DNA of 64,000 nt from DATDPM01 sp963841995 (GTDB taxonomy: Bacteria; Pseudomonadota; Alphaproteobacteria; DATDPM01): the NCBI GenBank assembly GCA_963841995.1, contig CAWJEX010000019.1:1-64000 (forward strand). The letters run 5' to 3'. Position 1 is the stretch's first letter. Every line of letters begins with the position of its first letter. This document shows positions 44,829-52,899 of the stretch, piece after piece. The position numbers and the translations under genes were made by a program. The notes under the pieces were generated by a model. That model searched no databases, was not told the origin of the DNA, and saw nothing but the letters and a program-made list of their open reading frames with translations.

Positions 44829-45557
44829 ATGCGCGTGCTCTTAGTCGAGGACGATACCTCGCTCGCAAAGAGCATCGAGATGATGCTGAAGTCGGAGGGG
44901 TTCATTGTCGACACCACCGATCTCGGCGAAGACGGTCTCGAAATCGGCAAGCTCTACGATTACGACATCATCGTCCTCGATTTGATGCTGCCCGATATCG
45001 ACGGCTATGAAGTGCTGCGGCGGCTTCGCTCGGCGCGGGTCAAAACGCCGATCCTGATACTCTCCGGGCTCGCCGAGCCGGACAACAAGGTCAAAGGTCT
45101 CGGCTTCGGCGCCGACGACTATCTGACCAAGCCCTTCAACAAGGAAGAATTGATCGCCCGCATTCAGGCGGTGGTGCGCCGCGCGCGCGGCCATTCCGAA
45201 TCGGTCATTCGCACCGGCAAGCTGGTGGTCAATTTGAATGCCCGTACGGTCGAGGTTAACGCAAAGCCGCTGCATCTGACCGGCAAGGAATACGGAATTC
45301 TCGAACTTCTGTCGCTGCGCAAGGGAACGACCCTGACCAAAGAGATGTTCCTCAATCACCTATACGGCGGCATGGACGAGCCGGAACTCAAAATCATCGA
45401 CGTCTTCGTGTGCAAGCTTCGCAAGAAGCTCGCCACCGCCACCGGCGGCGAAAACTACATTGAGACCGTTTGGGGCCGCGGCTACGTGCTTCGTGACCCG
45501 ACCAGCGACACCAAGGACGTCGCGGCGCGCAAAGCACCGGCGGCCGCCAAGGCCTGA
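44829..45557 (+). CDS. ctrA: Cell-cycle response regulator CtrA
   Basis: Master transcription regulator of the alphaproteobacterial cell cycle and motility. 242 residues: a receiver domain with phospho-acceptor Asp51 (YDIIVLDLMLPD) and Lys104 region (DYLTKPF), and an OmpR-type winged helix whose recognition segment (SLRKGTTLTKEMFLNHLYGG then MDEPELKIIDVFVCKLRKKL) is almost identical to Caulobacter CtrA. Phosphate arrives through CckA and ChpT; chpT is at 51.7 kb. Divergent from fliI in origin. A terminator follows the gene. No lesion is visible. Confidence 0.98.
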   Translation: MRVLLVEDDTSLAKSIEMMLKSEGFIVDTTDLGEDGLEIGKLYDYDIIVLDLMLPDIDGYEVLRRLRSARVKTPILILSGLAEPDNKVKGLGFGADDYLTKPFNKEELIARIQAVVRRARGHSESVIRTGKLVVNLNARTVEVNAKPLHLTGKEYGILELLSLRKGTTLTKEMFLNHLYGGMDEPELKIIDVFVCKLRKKLATATGGENYIETVWGRGYVLRDPTSDTKDVAARKAPAAAKA

Positions 45558-45583
45558 CTTCTTGCAGACGGAACCTTTGAGAG

Positions 45584-45617
45584 ACGGCGCGGGAATCGCC
45601 GCGCCGTTTTTATTTTA
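45584..45617. terminator. Bidirectional terminator between ctrA and cheR
   Basis: Perfect 9-bp stem ACGGCGCGG / CCGCGCCGT with a 6-nt loop, followed by TTTTTATTTT on the plus strand. Convergent ctrA (+) and cheR (-) both end next to it. Confidence 0.85.
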
Positions 45618-46464
45618 GGAAACCGCCTTCTTGGCGGCGGGCGCCGCCTCGACAGTTTTGCAATAAATCCCGCGCTCGTTCTGCAGCGGCTGGAATTTGT
45701 CGGAAATGCCGAGCACGGTCTCGGCGCCCCCAAGATAGAGGTATCCGTCGGACGGCATCAGGCGGCTGATGCGCTCCAGGATCTGCCGCTTCGTCTCGTT
45801 GTCGAAATAGATGAGCACGTTGCGGCAGAAAACGATGTCGAACTGGCCCAGCATCGTCGGGTCGTTCAATAGATTGAACTCCCGGAATTGGATGATTTCG
45901 CGCAAGGACGGCTCGATCTTCCACTTGTCGCCCATTTGCTTGAAATACCTTACCAAAAGCGCGACCGGCAATCCCCGTTGAACTTCGAATTGCGAATACA
46001 TGCCGGCTTTCGACTTCTCGAGCATTTCGGCCGAAATATCGGTGGCGACGATTTCGAATCGCCAGCCCGCCAGCTTTGCGCCTTCTTCGCGCAAGATCAT
46101 GGTCAACGAATAAGGCTCCTGCCCGCTCGAACAGGCGGCGCTCCAGATCCGGATCTTGCGGCTGCCGGCCCGCGCCTGAAGGAGCTTCGGCAGCAATACC
46201 TGCTTGAATTGATCGAAGGGTTTGATGTCCCGAAAGAAGAACGAACTCGTTGGTCGTCATCGCGTCGGTGACTTCCTTGACCAGCGGTCCCGATTCGGGG
46301 CTTGTCCGCAAGGCCCCGACCAAGACGTCCAGCGTTTCGAATCCGCGCTTGCGCGCGATTGGCATCAAACGGCTTTCCACGAGATAGGTCTTGTCCGCCG
46401 ACAGCATCAATCCCGATTGCCGTTTCAAAAGCGCGGCCAGATAATTGAAGTCGTCCGGCTTCAT
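45615..46464 (-). CDS. cheR: Chemotaxis protein methyltransferase CheR (apparent frameshift)
   Basis: Methylates glutamates of chemoreceptors with SAM. About 282 residues when repaired. The N-terminal domain begins MKPDDFNYLAALLKRQSGL; the ATG overlaps the cheB stop codon (ATGA). The catalytic part has IRIWSAACSSGQEPYSLTMI (SAM-binding) and DIVFCRNVLIYF. The frame breaks at the coding-strand GAGTTC (plus strand 46243-46248); removing one T gives GAGTC and TTNESFFFRDIKPFDQF, the conserved CheR motif. Last gene of the chemotaxis run. Confidence 0.93.
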
Positions 46465-47619
46465 GCCGCCTGCCTCATGGCCAGCTTGCGTATCTGGGGG
46501 CCGATATCGTCGAGGGCCAGAACCGCGGAGCACCAGCCGCCGGTCGCCACCGCGCCGGGCATGCCCCAGACGACGCTGGTCGCTTCGTCCTGCGCGATCA
46601 GAGTGCCGCCTGCCTGAACCAGCACCTGAGCACCCTTGAGCCCATCCTGGCCCATGCCGGTAAGAACCACCGCCAGAACGTTGCGGCCGTATGCCTGAGC
46701 GAGGCTCCGGAACATCGGATCGACCGCCGGCCGGCAGAAGTTTTCCGGCGGATTCTGGTTCAGCCGGATCACCTGCTGGGTGCCCAAACTTTCGACCGTC
46801 ATGTGGAAATTGCCGGGCGCCACATAGATCTTGCCGCCGACGACCGGTTCGCCGTCCTTGGCTTCGGCGGCAGGACGCCCCGTCAGCTTCTGGATGTGCT
46901 CGGCCAGGATGGTGGTGAAGGTCGCCGGCATGTGCTGGGTGATCAGGATCGGCTGGCGCAGGTCCCCCAGGGCGGGAAGCAGGCGGAACAGGGCCTGCGG
47001 CCCGCCGGTCGAGCAGCCGATGGCAACGACCGCCGGCATCATCGACGGCCCTGCGTCACGCAATTTGACGGCGGCGCCGCGATAAATGCCGGGGGCCGAC
47101 GGCGGCGCCGGCACGCCCGGGCGCTTGACGGTGGCGGTGCTCTTGCCGGGACGGACCGCGCGGCGCGCGGCACCCAGCGCCTTGACCTTGGCGATGAGCT
47201 CTTGTTTGAAATCGTATCCTGACGCGATCTCGCCGGTCGACGTCGGTTTCGGAATGTAATCCGCCGCTCCGAGCTCCAACGCCTTCAGGCTGATGCCGGC
47301 GTTTCGCAGCGTCAGCGTCGACGCCATAATCACCTTGAGGGTGGGATCGGCCGCGATCAGCTTGGGAAGAGCCGTCAATCCGTCCATCACCGGCATCTCG
47401 ATGTCGAGAACCATGACATCGGGATCGTGTTTCTTGACCAATTCGACCGCAAACTGACCGTTGGAGACCGAAATCAACGACGGTAATGTCGGGGTCGGTT
47501 TGAAGAGTGCGCGTGAGCAAGCCGCGAATGATCGCGAAATCGTCGACGACAACGACGCGATAAGCATCAGCCTTTGCGGCGGGCGGGTTCGAGCCCGTTG
47601 TTGTTTTCGTTTCGGACAT
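46461..47619 (-). CDS. cheB: Chemotaxis response regulator/methylesterase CheB (apparent frameshift)
   Basis: Removes methyl groups from receptors when phosphorylated by CheA. About 385 residues repaired: receiver domain (VVVVDDFAIIRGLLTRTL and DVMVLDIEMPVMDGL), a long linker, and the methylesterase domain with Ser in AIGCSTGGPQALF, His in ITQHMPATF and Asp in LTGMGQDGLKGA. The frame breaks at coding-strand GATTTC (plus strand 47470-47475); dropping one T restores GATTC and TVVDSVSNGQFAVELV. Its stop codon overlaps the cheR start. Confidence 0.93.
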
Positions 47620-47633
47620 CTCCGATGCCCCGC

Positions 47634-48002
47634 TTAAAGTAAACCGGCCTGCGCGAATTTCGTCTCTAGAATCTCGCTATCGAAGGGCTTCATAATGTAT
47701 TCGTTGGCGCCGGCGCCGATCGCCTCCTGAATATGCTTGATGTCGTTCTCCGTCGTGCAGAAAACCACGACGGGGCCCGTGCCCCCGGCGACATTGCCGC
47801 GGAGCTCCTTCAGGAATTCGAGGCCGTTCATGACCGGCATGTTCCAATCGAGCAGGATCGCGTCCGGCATGCGGCGCCGACAAGCCTCCAGCGCAACTTT
47901 GCCGTCACAGGCTTCCTCGATCTCGAAATTGAGTTTTTCGAGGATTCGCCGGGCAACCGTGCGGATAACCTTTGAATTGTCGACGATGAGGCAGGATTTC
48001 AT
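47634..48002 (-). CDS. cheY: Chemotaxis response regulator CheY
   Basis: Single receiver domain of 122 residues that carries the signal from CheA to the flagellar switch. Phospho-acceptor Asp52 (ILLDWNMPVMNG), acidic pair near residue 8 and Lys in YIMKPFD are all present. Sits between cheW and cheB. A lone receiver in this position is nearly always CheY. Confidence 0.92.
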   Translation of the reverse strand: MKSCLIVDNSKVIRTVARRILEKLNFEIEEACDGKVALEACRRRMPDAILLDWNMPVMNGLEFLKELRGNVAGGTGPVVVFCTTENDIKHIQEAIGAGANEYIMKPFDSEILETKFAQAGLL

Positions 48003-48065
48003 GCCGGCACTCGCGTTATCAGCGGAATGGTTGAAGTGAACGGCCTAAGCGCCGCCGATGGAGCT

Positions 48066-48561
48066 TCACGCCGCTTCGCGCTGTTTGAACGTCAACAGCC
48101 GGGCGACGTCGAGAACCACCAGCAGTTGATTCTTCAACCGGTAAACGCCGGTTGAAATCTCACGCCAAGCCGCGTCAAGAGTTGCCGGATTGCGTTCGAA
48201 GCTATTGGCGGGCAGGCTCAACACCTCGCCGACCGAGTTGATAATGAGGCTATAGAGCTCGCCGTGGAAATCGACGACCACGCTCATGCTGACCGAGCCT
48301 TCGGCGGCGGTCGGCAGTCCCAAGCGCTTTCGCACGTCGATCGCGGTCACGATGCGGCCGCGCAAATTGAGCGCGCCGGCGACTTCCGGCGACGCCAGCG
48401 GGATTCGCGTGATCTTCTGCGGACCCAGCACATCCTGGACGGTCAGCACCGGAATGCCAAACAATTGATTGTAGATCGTCATGGTGACGAAATCTTGGCT
48501 TCCGCCAGGGATTTCGGCCGGCGAATCGACGACGCCTTCGGAATGATTTCATCTTGGTCAT
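48066..48561 (-). CDS. cheW: Chemotaxis coupling protein CheW (apparent frameshift near the start)
   Basis: Links receptors to CheA. The CheW domain is intact (NQLFGIPVLTVQDVLGPQKI, then LASPEVAGALNLRGRIVTAI and FHGELYSLIINSVGEVL). In the visible frame the only ATG, at 48482, truncates the first strand. The ATG at 48561, which overlaps the cheA stop codon (ATGA), opens another frame. Removing one base from GAAATC (plus-strand GATTTC 48545-48550) gives GAATC and joins MTKMNHSEGVVDSPAEIPGG to SQDFVTMTI, a full 164-residue CheW. Confidence 0.9.
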
Positions 48562-51551
48562 GCGGCGCCTCTCACGGTGGCTAGCGTCTCGGACAGGGTG
48601 CTCAAAAGCGCGTCGCGATCGAATTTCGGAACGTAATCGCTGAAGCCGACGGCGCGACCGCGATCCAAATCCTCCGGCGAAGTATGCGACGACAAAGCGA
48701 CCATCGGCGTGTTATGCCAGCGGCCGCTCTTCTTCACGCTCTCGGCAAAAGCGAAACCGTCCATGCCGGGCATCTCGATATCGCTGATGATGATGTCGAA
48801 ATCGCGGCCCTGTTCGCACAGCTTCATCGCCTCGTCGCCGTTCTCGGCGGTGGTGACGGAATAGCCGGCGACCGAGAGCAGCGGAGTCAGAAGATTACGG
48901 AAGAATGAGCTGTCGTCCACGAGCAACACGCGCTTGCCGCCTTCGCGTCCCAACGGCCCCTGGTTCTTGGTCATGAACCAATCGCCGAAGGCGCGCGTCA
49001 GGTAGTGGCCGGCATCGATGATGTCAGTTGCTTTGCCGACGACAATGCTGCTGCCCAGCATGCCCTCGGTTTCCGAGCTGAGTTCGACCGAAAGCGCTTC
49101 TTCGACGATATCGACGATTTCGTCGACCACGAGGCCCATGCTTCGACCGCGGTCGGAGAAGACCAGAATCGGCTGACGGCCCTTCTCTTTAAGCTTGTAG
49201 TCGTCGGAGATGGTGACGAGCGGCATGAGATGTCCGCGGTACTGCACCATCGGCCGCCCTTGCGAGAATTCGATATTCTCGCATTTGACTTCTTCGAGCC
49301 GCGCAATGAGCGACAGCGGAACCGCCTTCGGCGCTTGGCCGGCGGCACGGAACAGAAGCAGCGCAACTTTTTCGTCGCCCGCCGCCCCATTGGCCGCAGC
49401 CGCCGCTTCGCCCGCCTGGTCGGCGACGCTGGCCTCGCCGCTTGCCGCGGCAATGCCATTCGGATCCAGGATCATGATCACGCTGCCGTCGCCGAGGATG
49501 GTATTGCCCGAGAAGATTGAAATGTCGCGCAGGATCGGCGCCACCGGCTTGACCACGATTTCTTCGGTGTCGAAAACGCGGTCGACCATAATGCCGAAAG
49601 TGTAATTCCCGACCTGGGTGACCACGATAAAGTGATCGTTCTTCTTGTCGAGCTTGCGCTCGGGGCCGAGATTTAAAAGATCATGTAGGGAAACCAGCGG
49701 CAGCAGCCGGTTGCGGAGGCGCAAGACCGGCGTGTCGTTGATCATTTCGATGGCGTTCTCGGAATTGGTCGAAGCCCGGACCAACTCGATGACGCTGATT
49801 TGCGGGATGGCGAAGCGCTCGCCGCCGCATTCGACGATGAGGGCGGAAACGATGGCCAAGGTCAGCGGGATCTTGATGGTAAAGGTCGTGCCTTTGCCTT
49901 CCACCGATTTCATTTCGACGGTGCCGCCGATTTTTTCGATGTTGGTGCGCACCACGTCCATGCCGACGCCGCGGCCGGAAACGCTCGTCACCTTGGCGGC
50001 GGTGGAAAAGCCGGCTTTGAAAATGAATTGCTGGATCTGCGCCTCGGACATGGCGTTGAGCTCGGCTTCGGTGGCAATCCCGTTTTGGATCGCCTTAGCC
50101 TTGATCCTGCTCGTCGCCAAGCCGGCACCGTTGTCCTTGATTTCGATGATGATGTGACCGCCTTCATGGTACGCATTGAGCGTGATCTTGCCCGATTCCG
50201 GCTTGCCGGCGGCTTTGCGGATTTTCGGAATCTCGACGCCGTGGTCGGCGGAATTGCGGACCATGTGGGTAAGCGGATCCTTAATGAGCTCAAGGACCTG
50301 GCGATCGAGTTCGGTATCGGCGCCGACCATTTCGAGATCGATTTTCTTGTCGAGTTCGAGTGCCAGATCGCGGACCAGGCGAGGTAGTTTGGCCCACGCA
50401 TTGCCGATCGGCTGCATGCGCGTCTTCATAACGCCTTCCTGCAGCTCCGATGTGATGTGATTGAGGCGCTGCAACGGAGTGCCGAAATCACTGTCCTTTT
50501 GATTGCGCAGGATTTGGAGGAGCTGATTGCGGGTGAGGACGAGTTCGCTCACCATCGTCATCAGATTCTCGAGCAAGTCGACATTGACGCGGATGCTGTG
50601 CGCCGCGACCGCGGAATCCTTTGCGCCTTCGTCTTTCTTGTCGCCGTTCGATGCTACGGGAGCGCTTGTCTTGGGACTTGCTGCAGCTTCGGCAGAGGGT
50701 GGCGGTGCAACGCTGACTTCGGCCGGAGCGCCGCTGCGACCCAGTACGTCCTCACGTGTGGAGCCGGCGATCGCCATGACTTCGGCAGCGAGTTCGGATC
50801 GCACGGCGAGTTCATCGAGAGTGGCTTTCAGAAGTTCCGCCACGGCGTCGAAATGCGAGTCGTTAAGGCCTTTGGCCACCAATGGCGCATGCGCGTTGCT
50901 CAAACTCGCCCCTGAATAGGCGTTGGGTCCGCCAAACGCCATGGTGAGGAAAGATTTCATCATGGCTCGCTGAGTGTCGACGTTGACCCCATCGAAAAAC
51001 TGATTGATACGGTCGTCGGCCAGCACCTTGCGGTAGAACAAATCGACCGCAGCATCCACGGCAGGTGCGCCGCCAAGCCGTTCGAACAGAGTCGCTGGAG
51101 TTGCCGGGACGGGGGCCGGTTCGGCTTTCGCGACCGGCGCCGGGGCCGCTTCGGTTTTCGGTTTCGCGCTATCGGCCGAATTGGCCAGCGCGTTCAGTTT
51201 CGCTTTCAACTCCGTGTCGTCGCCCTCCGGTTCCTTCTCTGTTTGTTCAAGGGCCGACAGCAACATCTTGATTCGGTCGAGAGCGGCCAGCACGAGCGAG
51301 ATGGCCTCGGGCGTCACTTCGAGAACGCCGTCGCGGATCTTGCCGAGAACGTTTTCACCGGCATGCGCCACCGATTCCAGGCGCGGCAGACCCAAGAATC
51401 CGCAGGTGCCTTTGATGGTGTGAACCAAACGGAAGATGTTTCCGAGAAGCTCGGGATTGTTGGGGTTCTGTTCGAGCTGGACCAGCTCGTTGTCGAGCAC
51501 AGAGATATTCTCCGACGTCTCGGTCAGAAATTCCTGTAAGAGGTCATCCAT
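48558..51551 (-). CDS. cheA: Chemotaxis histidine kinase CheA with embedded truncated haemoglobin domain and C-terminal receiver
   Basis: 997 residues. P1 phosphotransfer domain with His44 (RLVHTIKGTCGFLGLPRLES). Residues 153-272, between Pro/Ala linkers, are a group-1 truncated globin: TLFERLGGAPAVDAAVDLFY, KVLADDRINQFF, FGGPNAYSGASL and LNDSHFDAVAELLKATLDEL, with proximal His233 and B10 Tyr173. It stands where P2 normally lies. Then P3 dimerisation (from about 318), the kinase domain (HMVRNSADHG, DNGAGL, GRGVGMDVV), two CheW-like domains (567-705, 728-865) and a receiver (Asp924, Lys976). A double-CheW plus receiver CheA is known in alphaproteobacteria; the globin is the unusual part. No lesion seen. 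Confidence 0.95.
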   Translation of the reverse strand: MDDLLQEFLTETSENISVLDNELVQLEQNPNNPELLGNIFRLVHTIKGTCGFLGLPRLESVAHAGENVLGKIRDGVLEVTPEAISLVLAALDRIKMLLSALEQTEKEPEGDDTELKAKLNALANSADSAKPKTEAAPAPVAKAEPAPVPATPATLFERLGGAPAVDAAVDLFYRKVLADDRINQFFDGVNVDTQRAMMKSFLTMAFGGPNAYSGASLSNAHAPLVAKGLNDSHFDAVAELLKATLDELAVRSELAAEVMAIAGSTREDVLGRSGAPAEVSVAPPPSAEAAASPKTSAPVASNGDKKDEGAKDSAVAAHSIRVNVDLLENLMTMVSELVLTRNQLLQILRNQKDSDFGTPLQRLNHITSELQEGVMKTRMQPIGNAWAKLPRLVRDLALELDKKIDLEMVGADTELDRQVLELIKDPLTHMVRNSADHGVEIPKIRKAAGKPESGKITLNAYHEGGHIIIEIKDNGAGLATSRIKAKAIQNGIATEAELNAMSEAQIQQFIFKAGFSTAAKVTSVSGRGVGMDVVRTNIEKIGGTVEMKSVEGKGTTFTIKIPLTLAIVSALIVECGGERFAIPQISVIELVRASTNSENAIEMINDTPVLRLRNRLLPLVSLHDLLNLGPERKLDKKNDHFIVVTQVGNYTFGIMVDRVFDTEEIVVKPVAPILRDISIFSGNTILGDGSVIMILDPNGIAAASGEASVADQAGEAAAAANGAAGDEKVALLLFRAAGQAPKAVPLSLIARLEEVKCENIEFSQGRPMVQYRGHLMPLVTISDDYKLKEKGRQPILVFSDRGRSMGLVVDEIVDIVEEALSVELSSETEGMLGSSIVVGKATDIIDAGHYLTRAFGDWFMTKNQGPLGREGGKRVLLVDDSSFFRNLLTPLLSVAGYSVTTAENGDEAMKLCEQGRDFDIIISDIEMPGMDGFAFAESVKKSGRWHNTPMVALSSHTSPEDLDRGRAVGFSDYVPKFDRDALLSTLSETLATVRGAA

Positions 51552-51681
51552 GGATGCAATCTCGGGGTGAGAGAGGAGCGCGACAGCGGTATGCCGCCGG
51601 ATAATCCGGAGAACCCTCGCAAAAAATGATTAAAAAGCTGTAAAGCCGCGAAAATCCGCGGTTTTTGAAGGGTCGGGCCGG

Positions 51682-52323
51682 TTAACCTCCGGCGCCCAAT
51701 CGAATTCGGAAAAGCACTTGATCCGGAGTCCGAATTTCGACCGCAAAAGAGGCGTTCAGGCTCCTGCCTAACCATCCAATCAGATAGGCATGGACGGTTC
51801 GCGGCGTGAGCAAATCGCAATTAACATTTGGCTCCATGGCCGCTTGAATCTCGGGCGACAAGCGGGCGCCCGGCCCGTTTGCCGCGACTTCCGCCTGCAA
51901 TGAGAGGCCGATGGTGACGGCGATCACGCCGCCGCGCGGCAACGCGTCGCGAGCGAGAGCCAGGATATTCAACAGCAATTTGACCGAGGGCTTGTCGGCG
52001 ATCGCCATTTTGTCGGATTGCGACCAGTTGAGCGTGACCTTTCCGCCCTGGAGCAAGCCGTCGGTCAATTCGCGGGCCTGTTGCAAGCTGCGGGCGTCAT
52101 CGAAGGCGGCAGCTTGACCGTAGGCGAGGCGGTAGAATTGCAGCTTCCGCGACGCCTCGGAGGCCGACTGGCGCATCAAGCCGAGCGCTTCCGCCAGCAT
52201 TTCGGAATCGCCGTCGCCCACCAATTCCAGCCCGTTATTGACCGCCGTGACCGGGCTGATCAATTCGTGGCAAAGATGGGAGCAAAGGAGTTCGACGATG
52301 CGCGGATCGTGATTTTCGGTCAT
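51682..52323 (-). CDS. chpT: Histidine phosphotransferase ChpT
   Basis: Relays phosphate from CckA to CtrA and CpdR. 213 residues. His19 lies in LLCSHLCHELISPVTAVNNG, the ChpT dimerisation/phosphotransfer helix, followed by a degenerate Bergerat-like domain (SVKLLLNILALARDALPRGG then VIAVTIGL) without ATP-binding motifs. Upstream of cheA on the same strand, 130 bases apart, and 6 kb from its target gene ctrA. Confidence 0.93.
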   Translation of the reverse strand: MTENHDPRIVELLCSHLCHELISPVTAVNNGLELVGDGDSEMLAEALGLMRQSASEASRKLQFYRLAYGQAAAFDDARSLQQARELTDGLLQGGKVTLNWSQSDKMAIADKPSVKLLLNILALARDALPRGGVIAVTIGLSLQAEVAANGPGARLSPEIQAAMEPNVNCDLLTPRTVHAYLIGWLGRSLNASFAVEIRTPDQVLFRIRLGAGG

Positions 52324-52480
52324 TGGACGATTTTGCCGCCGTTAGCAAGGAGAATGATACGGGTCTGCCGGGGGCAGTTTTACCGTGTGGCCGCTTTGTT
52401 TATATAATGCTCATGATCTCTACCAGAGTCTTAACCGGAATCGTCTTAACCGGAATCTTGACGCGAGAAGGGACGGCCCC

Positions 52481-52672
52481 GTGACCGCTGTGAGCCCCTT
52501 GGTGCCCGGGACAAGGGTTCGCCATCCAACCGAGCATGACTGGGGGATAGGACGGGTCCAATCCGTCATCGGCAACCGGGTCACGGTGAATTTCGAGAAT
52601 GCCGGAAAGGTTCTGATCAATATCGACGTGATTGAACTGGTCCCGCTCGACGACCTGAAGAGCGGCTTTTAG
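52481..52672 (+). CDS. DUF3553 family small protein
   Basis: 63 residues from a GTG behind GAGAAGGGACGG. The core PGTRVRHPTEHDWGIGRVQS followed by VNFENAGKVLI is the DUF3553 signature, a Tudor-like beta barrel related to the C terminus of UvrD/PcrA helicases. Divergent from chpT. The role is unknown; the related UvrD domain contacts RNA polymerase. Confidence 0.8.
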   Translation: MTAVSPLVPGTRVRHPTEHDWGIGRVQSVIGNRVTVNFENAGKVLINIDVIELVPLDDLKSGF

Positions 52673-52757
52673 CGGTTTTTGCCCCATCAATACGAAGAAC
52701 CCAGATGAAACCGGCATTGGTTTTATCCAATGCCGGATTCGCATTCGTGCCGCCGCT

Positions 52758-52895
52758 TTAATGAAACAACTTCAGCGCGCCGAGAAACGTCCTATAGACA
52801 CCCCAGGCGAGCGGAATGCTGACCAGGGTCCAAGCGACGGCGACCAAGAGCCACTGGCGATCCTGGGTAGCTGATTTGCGTGATCCGTCATGCAT
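52758..52895 (-). CDS. MFS transporter small subunit
   Basis: 45-residue single-span membrane protein: RQWLLVAVAWTLVSIPLAWG then VYRTFLGALKLF. Such tiny proteins are found next to OFA-family MFS transporters. Its ATG lies four bases after the MFS stop codon, with the purine-rich GGGGGGAG ribosome-binding site inside the MFS gene end. Position, size and hydropathy support the call. Confidence 0.78.
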   Translation of the reverse strand: MHDGSRKSATQDRQWLLVAVAWTLVSIPLAWGVYRTFLGALKLFH

Positions 52896-52899
52896 GGCT

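Noticed and set aside
51646..51661. Terminator between chpT and cheA
   Set aside because: CCGCG/CGCGG is only 5 bp and its T-run is on the strand opposite to transcription.
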